From Leucaena leucocephala (taxonomy: Eukaryota; Streptophyta; Magnoliopsida; Fabales; Fabaceae), in assembly GCA_037074615.1 (NCBI GenBank), contig CM073551.1, positions 13,577,750 through 13,641,749 on the forward strand: 64,000 nt of DNA. Reading direction: 5' to 3'. Of this stretch, positions 1 to 11,400 are shown piece by piece. Position 1 is the stretch's first letter; every line of letters begins with the position of its first letter. The position numbers and the translations under genes were made by a program. Under the pieces are notes generated by a model. It was given only the letters and a program-made list of their open reading frames with translations. It did not search any database and had not been told where the DNA came from.

Positions 1-3000
1 TACACCTGCGGAAAGCCCGGACACTTTTCCAGAGAATGCCCTCAGGCTATAACTGATCTAAGTCCAAGGACATCAGGACGAGTGTTTGCACTCTCTAGGG
101 AGGATGCGTAGCGATCACCTGAGATGATCCAAGGTACAATCTATCTCAATGATCATGCTGTGACTGCTCTATTTGATTCAGTGCAAGTCATTCCTTTATA
201 TCTTATGAATGTGCAAAAAGCCTAGGCCTTCTGATCAGTAGGTTGCGTTATGACATACAGGTGAAAACTCCCACCAACGCTAAGGTTATTACATCAGATG
301 CCTGTCTCAATAGTGTTGTGCGTTATGAGCACTGCAGTACCACCTTGGACTTGATCTGTATGCCTTTCCGGGAGATCGATGTCATACTCGGCTTAAATTG
401 GTTATCATCCAATAATGTGATGTTGGACTGTAAGAACAAAACCCTGGTTCTTGGTCCAAAGGTCACTGATCTGAGCTCAGGAGTACAACTGAATTTCATG
501 ACAGAGGCTCAGGAAGAGAAATGTCTACGGAAAGGATGTCAGGGATATGTGGTATTCTTTTCTGTTCAAACAGAAGTTGAGGAAGGCATCGAAGGGATTC
601 CAGTAGTCAATGAATTTCCTGAAGTCTTCCCAAAGGAGATTCAGGGATTGCCTTCAGAACGTGAAGTGGAGTTCGCGATCGACATTGTACCTAGAGCTGG
701 ACCAGTATCTAAAGCCCCATACCGTATGGCTCCCAATGAGATGATGGAACTGAAGAAGCAAATTGAGGATCTATTGGAGAAGGGTTTCATACGACCCAGT
801 GTATCGCCATGGGGTGCTCCAGTACTGTTCGTCAAGAAGAAAGATGGCAGCTTAAGGCTATACATTGACTATCGGGAATTAAATAAGATTACAGTCAAGA
901 ACAAGTATCCTCTCCCCAGAATTGATGACCTGCTAGACCAATTGGCAGGAGCGAGCGTATTCTCCAAGATTGATTTGAGATCTGGCTACCATCAACTAAG
1001 GGTTAAGTCAGATGATATTCCAAAAACAACATTCAGAACGCGCTACGGGCATTTTGAGTTCCTCGTTATGCCTTTTGGATTAACCAATGCACCCACCATT
1101 TTCATGGACTACATGAATCGGATCTTCAGGCCTTATCTAGATCAGTTCGTTATGGTCTTCATTGATGATATCCTGGTATACTCCAAATCTTCAGAGGAGC
1201 ATGAAAGGCACTTGAGGATTGTTCTTGGTACCCTTAAAGAAAAGAAGCTCTATGCTAAGCTGAGTAAATGCGAGTTTTGGCTGTCAGAAGTCAAATTTCT
1301 CGGTCATGTCATATCCCGAGACGGGGTAACTGTGGATCCTAGCAAAGTTGAAGCAGTTTTAAGCTGGGAACAGCCCAGGACAGTGACAGAGATCAGAAGT
1401 TTTCTCGGCCTAGTAGGGTACTACAGAAGATTTATTAAAGACTTTTCTCGAATTGCCTTGCCACTTACCAAGCTGACCAGAAAGAATCAGCTGTTTAAGT
1501 GGGACGAGAAGTGCGAGGCTAGCTTCCAGCAGTTGAAGCAGAGATTAACGACTACTCCCGTGCTGATTATTCCAGACCCAACTCAGACTTATGTAGTCTA
1601 CACTGATGCTAACAAGCAGGGGCTGGGATGTGTGCTGATGCAGCAAGGTCGAGTAGTAGCCTACGCCTCTCGGCAGTTAAAGCCACATGAAGAGAATTAT
1701 CCCACTCATGATCTGGAGCTTGCGGCGGTGGTCTATGCCCTGAAGATATGGAGGCATTACCTATATGGAGCAAAGATAGAGTTATTTTGCGACCACAAAA
1801 GCCTGAAGTATCTGCAAGATCAGAAAGAGCTGAACATGAGGCAGCGGCGATGGATGGAATTGCTAAAAGATTATGATTTTCAGATCAAATACCATCCAGG
1901 AAAAGCCAATGTTGTAGCTGATGCCCTAAGTCGAAAAGTGGTGCAGGTAGCGCACATGATGATTAAGGAATTGGAACTGATGGAGGATATGCGAGATTGG
2001 AGTCCTCTGTATCAAATGCAGATGATAGAGAATCTTTACGGAGGAGTTCATGTTGAAGCCTGTTTAGAAGATGAGATCAAAAAGGCTCAACAGCAGGATA
2101 AGCTCGCAGAAATATTCAAAGATAAGCTGGAGAGAGGAAAGACAAGGAATTTTGAGATTTCCCCAGACGGAATACTACAATTCCGGGGAAGACCCTATAT
2201 CCCTAATGCTGGGGGATTAAGGGAAAGAATTCTGGAGGAAGCACACAAAAGCCGATACACAATACATCCAGGTATGACCAAGATGTACCATGATGTTAAA
2301 AGGTTATTTTGGTGGCCTGGACTGAAGAAAGATGTTGTAGCTTACGTGTCTAAGTGCTTGACCTGCCAGAAAGTGAAAGTTGAACATCAAAAGGCAGCAG
2401 GAACGTTGCAGCCTCTAGATATCCCTGAGTGGAAATGGGATGGGATTGCCATGGATTTTGTGGGAGGACTACCCTTGACTCCAAGTAGACATGATGCGGT
2501 TTGGGTAGTAATTGATCGACTGACAAAGTCAGCACACTTCCTGGCCATCAATAAGAGAGATTCTCTTGAAAAGCTGGCAAAGTTATATATAAAGGAGATC
2601 GTGAGGCTTCATGGTATCCCTAGCAGCATTGTGTCCGATAGAGACCCCCGATTTACTTCAAATTTCTGGAGGGCTCTATAGGAAGAAATGGGCACTACTC
2701 TCAGATTCAGTACAGCTTATCATCCTCAGACAGATGGTCAATCTGAAAGAACAATACAAATGTTAGAGGATATGCTGAGAGCATGTGTCTTGGACTTCAA
2801 AGGCAGCTGGGATATCCATTTACCCCTTATAGAGTTTGCTTACAACAATAGTTATCAGGCCAGTATTCAGATGGCACCTTTTGAAGCACTCTATGGACAT
2901 AAATGTAGATCCCCCTTATGCTGGCTAGAGTTGGGTGAGAGAAGAATGCTTGGTCCTGATATAGTGGATCAAACTGCAGAACAAGTTGCAAAGATTAGAA

Positions 3001-3491
3001 AGCGGTTGTTGACGGCTCAAAGCAGACAGAAAAGCTATGCAGATGTCAGAAGGAAGCCGTTGGAGTTTGAAGAAGGAGAGCATGTATTCCTTAAATTAAC
3101 TCCAATCACGGGAGCCGGACGATCGATTAAAGTGAAGAAGTTGCATCCAAGATACATCGGACCATTCCAGATTCTCTCAAAAGTTGGAGCAGTAGCCTAC
3201 AAGTTGGCTCTTCCTCCGAATCTCAGCCAGATACATGATGTGTTCCATGTTTCCCAATTAAAGAAATATATTCCAGATCCATCTCATGTGATTAAACAAG
3301 ATGAGGTCGCACTGCGAGATGACTTGACCTATGAAGTTGGACCAGTACGAATTATGGATAGAAAAGTCAAGCAGTTGCGGAATAAGCAAATTCCTTTAGT
3401 AAAAGTGATCTGGAAAGGCTTGACTGAGCGTGAAGCTACATGGGAAACAGAAGAAAAGATGAGGGGAAAATATCCTGAGTTGTTTCCATAG
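1..3491 (+). pseudogene. Broken gag-pol polyprotein of the old Ty3/gypsy element (5' part outside window)
   Basis: The window opens in a CCHC zinc knuckle of Gag (CGKPGHFSREC) and continues through protease, reverse transcriptase with FIDD, RNase H, integrase (HHCC, DDE) and a C-terminal chromodomain-like tail, ending with TAG at 3489-3491. Compared with the intact copy at 8486-13045 it carries three lesions. There is a TAG in place of a glutamine codon near 109-111. One base is missing near 180, in the codons of the protease DSGA motif, shifting the frame at the catalytic site. A second TAG replaces glutamine near 2679-2681, cutting integrase between its second catalytic Asp and its Glu. Both stops are explained by C to T change in CAG, a CHG methylation context in plants. 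The long open stretches 243-2681 and 2688-3491 are therefore fragments of one dead frame, not separate genes. Confidence 0.93.
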
Positions 3492-3544
3492 GATAGGTGT
3501 AATGTAAATTTCGAGGACGAAATTTATTTTAAGGGGGAGAGAAA
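3492..3544 (+). other. 3' untranslated tail and polypurine tract of the old element
   Basis: The gag-pol stop is followed by a short leader containing TTTCGAGGACGAAATT, then AAGGGGGAGAGAAA (3531-3544) directly against the LTR start. The purine run is the expected primer site for plus-strand DNA synthesis. The same tail is found at the equivalent place in the young element and in elements A, B and C. Confidence 0.85.
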
Positions 3545-5037
3545 TGTAATATCCTGAATTTTCTGTACTGACTTCTATGTACAGATTGAATGAAATATAT
3601 GAGTTTTTTTTCAGGAAAAAGATGTGGTCCTTTATGTAAAGAAAAGGATTAAATTGCAAAAGAAAGGAAATGAAAGGACTTAAATGCAAAAATGAAAAGT
3701 TTAAAGTTAGGAATGAAAGGTAGACAAAAATGTGGGGTCTTAAAGTGTAATTTTAGCCAAATTAAGGGACTTAATTATAAAGAAGGAAAAGTTCCCTGGG
3801 GCTAAAGTATAATTAAAGAAAATAGGCCAGAAGTGGTTTGCACCGCCCGACAGCATTTCAGTCCTAGATTCTACCAGAAGGTAGGGCAGGTGACGCCGGG
3901 TAACCAAGCCTAATACCGAAATTTTTGAAGACTCCAGATAGCCAGAAATGGACTGATCGTCCAAAAGTTATAAAAATTAATACCGGATACCCTAGATTTC
4001 AGATATAAATGAGAAAATACAGGATGATGTGCCTTTATGGGGCGTATGTCAGGAAACTGACAGAATACCGATAGAAGGTCTGTAGAAGGAGTTATTCACA
4101 AAACAGTAAATTTAGACGGGAGTGTGAGGCCTCCGGGGATCCGGGTTGGAGATTTATCGGTATTTTTAAAGGGGCTAAATGCGATCGGATGACTTCGGTC
4201 AGATGACCGTTATAACCCCCAAGGATGCCTGAACACAGTAGGACACTGTATCTAGGAAAAAGAGCCGGTGTCCGGAAAAGGTGTATAATCGGTAAATAAT
4301 AGTTAAAATATTCAATGAACTGTGTTAAAGGAAGATTCCTCGTAATACGTGCCATACAGGTAATGGACCCAGGAATACCCAAAAATGGCGCCATTAGAGG
4401 CACAATAAGACTCTTGGACTGACAGGTGGGCCAGTGTCCAGCAGAACCCCGGAAAAGTGCGAAATTACGAAAATGCCCCTGTGTTGTACAAAAAGGGCAG
4501 CAGATGAATGGAGGGCATTCTGGTCATTCTGGACAGGCCCAGAGGTCAAGACATGTCTAAATAAGGTTGACTAGAGCCAGTATAAGCTTTGACCAGGTCC
4601 AGAAAGGTGTGAAATGACGATTTTATCCTTAGGGTTAAAATAGGACAAGATAGGGCACCAAGGGCATTTTGGTCATTTTGCAGGGGATCTGTAACTGAGT
4701 CTGGACCCAATATTAAAAATTTAATGATATAAAGGGTCTAGATACTAAATGTGAGGTCAGTAGACATAAAAAGGATCTTCAGAAACATCAGATTCAGAAA
4801 ACAGCATGTTTTTCGAGGCGATGGACCAGGCCGGTACCGGATTGGACCGGAAAGCTTCTAGAACCTCCAAATTTCGTCACATGAAGCATATGGGTGGTGA
4901 GGTGTCCTATGAGGTGTCCCATGAGGTGTCCAGGGTGATGCAGTAAAAGAGAATTAAAGAAAATAGGAAATTCCAGGAAAAACCAGGACCACAGGATCAT
5001 AAGTCTTCCTAATTACAAGATTGCCATTGCTCAACAC

Positions 5038-5045
5038 TATAAATA
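5038..5045 (+). promoter_or_regulatory. LTR TATA box (TATAAATA), old element
   Basis: TATAAATA followed by a run of C, in the same place in all LTRs of this group. It would direct transcription starting about 30 bp downstream. This LTR is split, so useful activity is doubtful. Confidence 0.6.
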
Positions 5046-5189
5046 CCCCCACCTAGCCCCTCATTTCGGCATAAGCAAGGAAGAAAGGAAGAAAGAAGTT
5101 CTTGAGAGAGAAAGTGTGAGAAAGAAAGAAGTAAGGAAGTTCTGGTGAAGTTGGAAGTGGTAGGGAAGTTCTGAAGCACTGCTTTTGAG

Positions 5190-5439
5190 GTAACAACTAA
5201 TCCTAGCTCTTATGTAATGTCTTTGTGATGTGTTGTTTTGTTTGGTTGATTGTTGTCTTATATGTTATGCTTGAAGCTCTATTCCAATGCTATGATCATA
5301 TGTTATTGAATATGGAAGCATGCAGCATACTTATCTGTACACAGTCACAAGCAAGCACCGTCACTCTGCATTACATATATTGTTATGATTGTTGTTACTG
5401 GGATTCTTTTGAATCTCATTCCCAAACATAACATTACAG
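5190..5439 (+). other. Candidate leader intron in LTR of the old element
   Basis: GAG|GTAACAAC at 5187-5197 looks like a plant donor and ATTACAG|GGGAGG at 5433-5445 like an acceptor, giving a 250-bp GT-AG interval downstream of the TATA box. The same boundaries occur in the young sibling and, in diverged form, in the other LTR subfamilies. No transcript evidence is available here. Confidence 0.35.
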
Positions 5440-5589
5440 GGGAGGTTCTGTCAAAATGAAATTTGGAAATTCTAAGAGACGCCGTTATGCTGCCGAAATT
5501 CCGGCAAGAAAGCAAGAACAGGGAAAGGAACTGATACGTACTGTGTACGTAGTGCTGTCTAAGGAGGCTGGAAGTGAGTGGACCCAGCA

Positions 5590-5594
5590 GGTTC
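5590..5594. repeat. Target site duplication GGTTC, left copy
   Basis: GGTTC directly flanks the nested element on the left and is repeated at 16834-16838. Five-base duplications are the norm for Ty3/gypsy integrases. The site falls inside the LTR of a sibling element. Confidence 0.95.
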
Positions 5595-8432
5595 TGTCAC
5601 ATCCTTATTTTTATACATCTTAGGGACCATACAGTAGCACTTAAACCACTTTCAGGGTCATTGAAGTCTAAACACTTAATCTGGAATTTTATTCATATCG
5701 AGTACTGTTCACTGTGGCAAATTCCAGATGAGTGACCTGATTTTGAAAATTCATAACTAATTCTAGAAAAATCGAAATGAAGTGGTTCAAGTTGCTACGT
5801 GAAGCTAACTCAAATATATTTCAGGGAAAAATAATTGGTTGACCAATCCTTGACAAATTCAACGTGAGTAAACGTTCAAATATTACTGTTCATCCAATGA
5901 CTTTCTCCTGAATCCAGCATTCTGGTCCCAACTTTAACCATTTATATCTTTTCGTGTATACATCCAAATTAGACATTCTATATATCAAATTAAAGCTTAG
6001 TATGTCTAATGTATACCCTAAAAATTTCGTACATTAATTCAATCATTTACTATTTTTAATGATTTATCAAACATGAATGGGTCTTCACGAGTTACTGTTC
6101 ACTGAGCCTATTTTCAGCATTTAGTCTTTACATACCCAAGCATACAACCAACACATATCAGTCATACAAGCCAGATAACAATTAATATCAAATAATCAAC
6201 TGTTATATATCAGTGCATGATTAACTCTCTCATATTTTATTACATCCTTCTCTGTCTAAAATCCGGCAGCATAACTGCTACAATTCTTCTCTAGAAAGTA
6301 ACCGATGTTGTACCGATTCGGTAATTCCCTTGTGAGAACTACCATTCTACGTAGTACCCAGGAAAGACTGGATGAACCTTCTGGGTCCACTCACTTCCAG
6401 CCTCCTTAGACAGCACTACGTACACAGTACGTATCAGTTCCTTTCTTTGTTCCGTCTTCGTTGCCGGAATTTCGGCAGCCTACCGGCGTCTCTTAAGATT
6501 CCCAAATTTTATTTTGACAGAACCTCCCCTGTAATGTTATGTTTGGGAATGAGATTCAAAAGAATCCCAGTAACAATAATCATAACAAAATATGTAATGC
6601 AGAGTGACGGTGCTTGCTTGTGACTGTGTACAGATAAGTATGCTGCATGCTTCCATATTCAATAACATATGATCATAGCATTGGAATAGAGCTTCAAGCA
6701 TAACATATAGGACAACAATCAACCAAACAAGACAACACATCACAAAGACACTACATAAGAGCTAGGATTAGTTGTTACCTCAAAAGCAGTGCTTTAGAAC
6801 TTCCCTACTACTTCCAACTTCACCAGAACTTCCTTACTTCTTTCTTTCTCTCACTTTCTCTCTCAAGAACTTCTTTCTTCCTCTCTTTCTTGCTTGCACC
6901 GAAATGAAGGGGTAAGGGGGGGTATTTATAGTGTTGAGCAATGGCAATCTTGTAATTTTGAAGACTTATGATCCTGTGGTCCTGGTTTTTCCTGAATTTC
7001 CTATTTTTCTTTATTCCTTTTACTGCATCATGCATGACATCACTCAATGCCAACTCATGGGACACCTCACCTCCCACATTCTTCACATGGCGAAAATGAG
7101 AGGGAGCTAGAGCCTTCCGGAAGCTTTCCGGTCCACTCCGGTACCGGCCCGGTCCATCGCCTCGAAAAACGTGCTGTTTTCTGCACCTGATGTTTCTGAA
7201 GATCCTTTTTATGTCTACTGACCTCACATTTAGTATCTAGACCCTTTATATCATTAACTTTTTAATACTGGGTCCAGACTCAATTACAGATCCCCTGCGA
7301 AATGACCAAAATGCCCTTGGTGCCCTATCTTGTCCTATTTTAACCCTAAGGGCAAAATCGTCATTTCACACCTTTCTGGACTCGGTCAAAGCTTATACTG
7401 GCTCTAGTCAACCTTATTTAGACATGTCTTGACCTCTGGGTCTGTCCAAAATGACCAGAATACCCTTTATTCATCTGCTGCCCTTTTTGTACAACATAGG
7501 GGCATTTTCGTAATTTCGCACTTTTCCGGGGATATGCTGGACACTGGCCCACCTATCAGTCCAAGAGTCTTATTGGGCCTCTAATGGCGCCATTTTTGGG
7601 CTTCCTGGGTCCATTACCTGTATGGCACGCATTACGAGAAATCTTCCTTTAACACAGTTCATTGAATATTTTAACTATTATTTACCGATTATACACCTTT
7701 TTCGGACACCGGCTCTTTTTCCCAGATACAGTGTCCTACTGTGTTCAGGCATCCTTGGGGGTTATAACGGTCATCTGACCGAAGTTATTCGATCGCATTT
7801 AGCCTCTTTAAAAATACCGATAAATCTCCAACCCGGATCCCTGGAGGCCTCACACTCCCGTCTGGAATTTTTATTTTGTGAATAACTTTTCCTACAGACC
7901 TCCTATCGGTATCCTGTCAGTTTCCCGACATCCGCCCCATAAGAGTGCATCATCCTGTATTTTCTCACTTATATCTGAAACCTAGGGTATCCGGTATTAA
8001 TTTTTATAACTTTTGGACGATCAGTCCATTTCTGGCTATCTGGAGTCTTCAAAAATTCCGGTATTAGGCTTGGTTACCCGGCGTCACCTGCCCTACCTTC
8101 TGGTAGAATCTGGGACTGAAATGCTGTCGGGCGGTGCAAACCACTTCTGGCCTATTTTCTTTAATTATACTTTAGCCCCAAGGAACTTTTCCTTCTTTAT
8201 AATTAAGTCCCTTAATTTGGCTAAAATTACCCTTTAAGACCCCACATTTTTGTCTACCTTTCCTTCCTTACCTTAAACTTTCCATATTTGCATTTAAGTC
8301 CTTTCTTTTCCTTTCTTTTGCAATTTAATCATTTTCTTTACATAAAGGACCACATCTTTTTCCTGAAACAGAGCTCATATATTCCGTTTATTCTGTACAT
8401 AGGAACCAGTACAGAAAATTAAGGATATTACA
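5595..8432 (-). repeat. 3' LTR of the young autonomous element
   Basis: 2838 bp, read on the - strand from TGTAATATCC (8432 downwards) to GGATGTGACA (ending 5595). It abuts the polypurine tract at 8433. A TATAAATA box lies at 6923-6930 on the - strand. Open frames here, such as 6820-7227 and 7622-7885, recur unchanged in the other LTR copy and are not supported as genes. Confidence 0.95.
6923..6930 (-). promoter_or_regulatory. LTR TATA box, 3' LTR of the young element
   Basis: TATAAATA on the - strand, at the same position as in the 5' LTR. In a 3' LTR it could drive read-out into the flanking old LTR. Confidence 0.55.
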
Positions 8433-8445
8433 TTTCTCTCCCCCT
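8433..8445 (-). other. Polypurine tract of the young element
   Basis: On the - strand AGGGGGAGAGAAA lies directly against the LTR start. It follows the conserved tail around 8446-8470, where this copy has GGGGACGAAATTTATT. Confidence 0.85.
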
Positions 8446-8485
8446 AAAAATAAATTTCGTCCCCAAAATTTACATTACATCTACC

Positions 8486-11400
8486 CTATACAAATAATTC
8501 AGGGTACTTTTCTCTCATCTTTCCTTCTGTTTCCCATGTAGCCTCTTGTTCAGTCAAGCCTTTCCAGATCACTTTAACTAATGGAATTTGCTTATTCCGC
8601 AACTGCTTGACTTTTCTATCAGTAATTCGTACCGGTCCAACCTCATAGGTCAAGTCATCTCGCAGTGCGATCTCATCTTGCTCTATCACATGAGATGGAT
8701 CTGGAATATACTTCTTTAATTGGGAAACATGGAACACATCATGTATCTGGCTGAGATTTGGAGGAAGAGCCAACTTATAGGCTACTGCTCCTATCTTTGA
8801 GAGAATCTGGAATGGCCCGATGTATCTTGGATGCAACTTCTTTACCTTAATCGATCGTCCGGCTCCTGTGGTTGGAGTTAACTTAAGGAATACATGCTCT
8901 CCTTCTTCAAACTCCAACGGCTTCCTTCTGACATCTGCATAGCTCTTCTGTCTGCTTTGAGCCGTCAACAATCGTTTTCTAATTACCGCAACTTGTTCTG
9001 CAGTTTGATCCACTATATCCGGACCAAGCATTCTTCTCTCGCTCAACTCTAGCCAGCATAAGGGGGATCTACATTTTCGTCCATAGAGTGCTTCAAAAGG
9101 TGCCATCTGTATACTGGCCTGATAACCATTGTTGTATGCAAACTCTATAAGGGGTAAATGGATATCCCAGCTGCCTTTGAAATCTAAGACACATGCTCTC
9201 AGCATATCCTCTAACGTCTGTATTGTTCTTTCAGATTGACCATCTGTCTGAGGATGATAAGCTGTACTGAATCTGAGAGTAGTGCCCATTTCTTCCTGTA
9301 GAGCCCTCCAGAAATTTGAAGTGAATCGAGGATCTCTATCAGACACAATGCTGCTTGGGATACCATGGAGCCTAACGATCTCCTTTATATACAGCTTTGC
9401 CAGCTTTTCTAGAGAATCTCTCTTATTGATTGCCAGGAAATGTGCTGACTTTGTCAATCGATCGATTACTACCCAAACCGCATCATGTCTATTTGGTGTC
9501 AAGGGTAGTCCTTCCACAAAGTCCATGGCAATCCCATCCCATTTCCACTCAGGGATATCTAAAGGCTGCAACGTTCCTGCTGGCTTTTGATGTTCAACTT
9601 TTACTTTCTGGCAGGTTAAGCACTTAGATACGTAAGCTACAACATCTTTCTTCAGTCCAGGCCACCAGAATAACCTTTTAACATCATGGTACATTTTGGT
9701 CATACCTGGATGTACCGTATATCGGCTTTTATGTGCTTCCTCCAGAATCCTTTCCCTTAATCCCCCAATATTTGGGATATAGGGTTTTCCCCTAAACTGT
9801 AGCAATCCGTCTGGGGACATCTCAAAATTCCTTGTCTTCCCTTTCTCCAGCTTGTCTTTGAATATTGCTGCGAGCTTATCCTGTTCCTGAGCCCCTTTGA
9901 TCTCATCTTCTATGCAAGCTCTGACATGAACTCCTCCAAAAGGATTCTCCGTCAGTTGCATTTGATATAGAGGGCTCCAGTCGCGCATATCTTCTATCAG
10001 TTTCAATTCCTTGATCATCATGTATGCAACCTGCACCACCTTTCTACTCAGGGCATCAGCTACCACATTGGCTTTTCCTGGATGGTATTTAATCTGGAAG
10101 TCATAATCTTTTAACAATTCCATCCATCGCCGCTGCCTCATGTTCAGCTCCTTCTGATCCTGCAGATACTTCAGGCTTTTGTGGTCGCAAAACAACTCTA
10201 TCGTTGCTCCGTATAAATAGTGCCTCCATATCTTCAGGGCATAGACCACCGCCGCAAGCTCCAGATCATGAGTGGGATAATTCTCTTCATGTGGCTTTAA
10301 CTGCCGAGAGGCGTAGGCTACTACTCGACCTTGCTGCATAAGCACACATCCCAGCCCCTGCTTGCTAGCATCAGTGTAGACTACATAAGTCTGAGTTGGG
10401 TCTGGAATAATCAGCACGGGAGTAGTCGTTAATCTCTGCTTCAACTGCTGGAAGCTAGCCTCGCACTTCTCATCCCACTTAAACTGCTGATTCTTTCTGG
10501 TCAGCTTGGTAAGTGGTAAGGCAATTCGAGAAAAGTCTTGAATGAATCGTCGGTAGTACCCTGCTAGGCCAAGAAAACTTCTAATCTCTGTCACTGTCCT
10601 TGGCTGTTCCCAGCTCAAAACTGCTTCAACTTTGCTAGGATCCACAGCTACCCCGTCTCGGGATATGACATGACCGAGAAATTTGACTTCTGAAAGCCAA
10701 AACTCGCACTTACTCAGCTTAGCATAGAGCTTCTTCTCTTTAAGGGTACCAAGAACAATCCTCAAATGCCTCTCATGCTCCTCTGGAGATTTGGAATACA
10801 CCAGAATATCATCAATAAAGACCACAACGAATTGATCTAGATAAGGCCTGAAAATCCGGTTCATATAGTCCATGAAAATAGCAGGTGCATTGGTTAGTCC
10901 AAAAGGCATCACCAAAAATTCAAAATGTCCGTAGCGCGTTCTGAACGCCGTCTTTGGAATATCTTCTGGCTTGACCCTTAGTTGATGGTAGCCAGATCTC
11001 AAGTCAATTTTGGAGAATAAGCTCGCTCCTGCCAATTGATCTAGCAGGTCATCAATTCTGGGAAGAGGATACTTGTTCTTAACTGTAAGCTTATTTAATT
11101 CCCTGTAGTCAATGCATAGCCTTAAGCTACCATCTTTCTTCTTGACGAACAGTACTGGAGCACCCCATGGCGATACACTGGGTCGTATAAAACCCTTCTC
11201 CAATAGCTCCTCAATTTGCTTCTTCAATTCCATCATTTCGTTGGGAGCCATCCTGTATGGGGCTTTTGATACTGGTCCAGCTCCAGGTACAATGTCGATC
11301 GCAAACTCCACTTCACGCTCCGAAGGCAATCCCTGAATCTCCTTTGGAAAGACTTCAGGAAATTCATTGACTACAGGAACCTCCTCGATGCCTTCCTCCA

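Larger units (their letters stand above)
3545..5594 (+). repeat. 3' LTR of the old element, first part (interrupted)
   Basis: Starts TGTAATATCC directly after the polypurine tract and corresponds to the first 2050 bp of the 2838-bp LTR. It contains a TATAAATA box at 5038-5045, a CT/GA-rich stretch after it, and a candidate leader intron (5190-5439). The palindromic TACGTAC-TGT-GTACGTA lies at 5535-5551. It stops at GGTTC, where the sibling element has inserted. The small open frames in it (for example 5225-5431) are not supported as genes. Confidence 0.9.

Noticed and set aside
243..2681. Treating 243-2681 as an intact 812-residue pol gene
   Set aside because: It starts mid-frame after a frameshift at the protease site and ends at a premature TAG within integrase; it is part of a broken gag-pol.
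6820..7227. 135-codon frame on the - strand, repeated at 15221-15628
   Set aside because: It lies in both LTRs of the young element around the TATA box; its repetition only reflects LTR identity.
9282..9590. Open frames antisense to gag-pol (also 11112-11336, 11933-12289, 12694-12990)
   Set aside because: Shadows of the gag-pol coding strand without recognisable domains.
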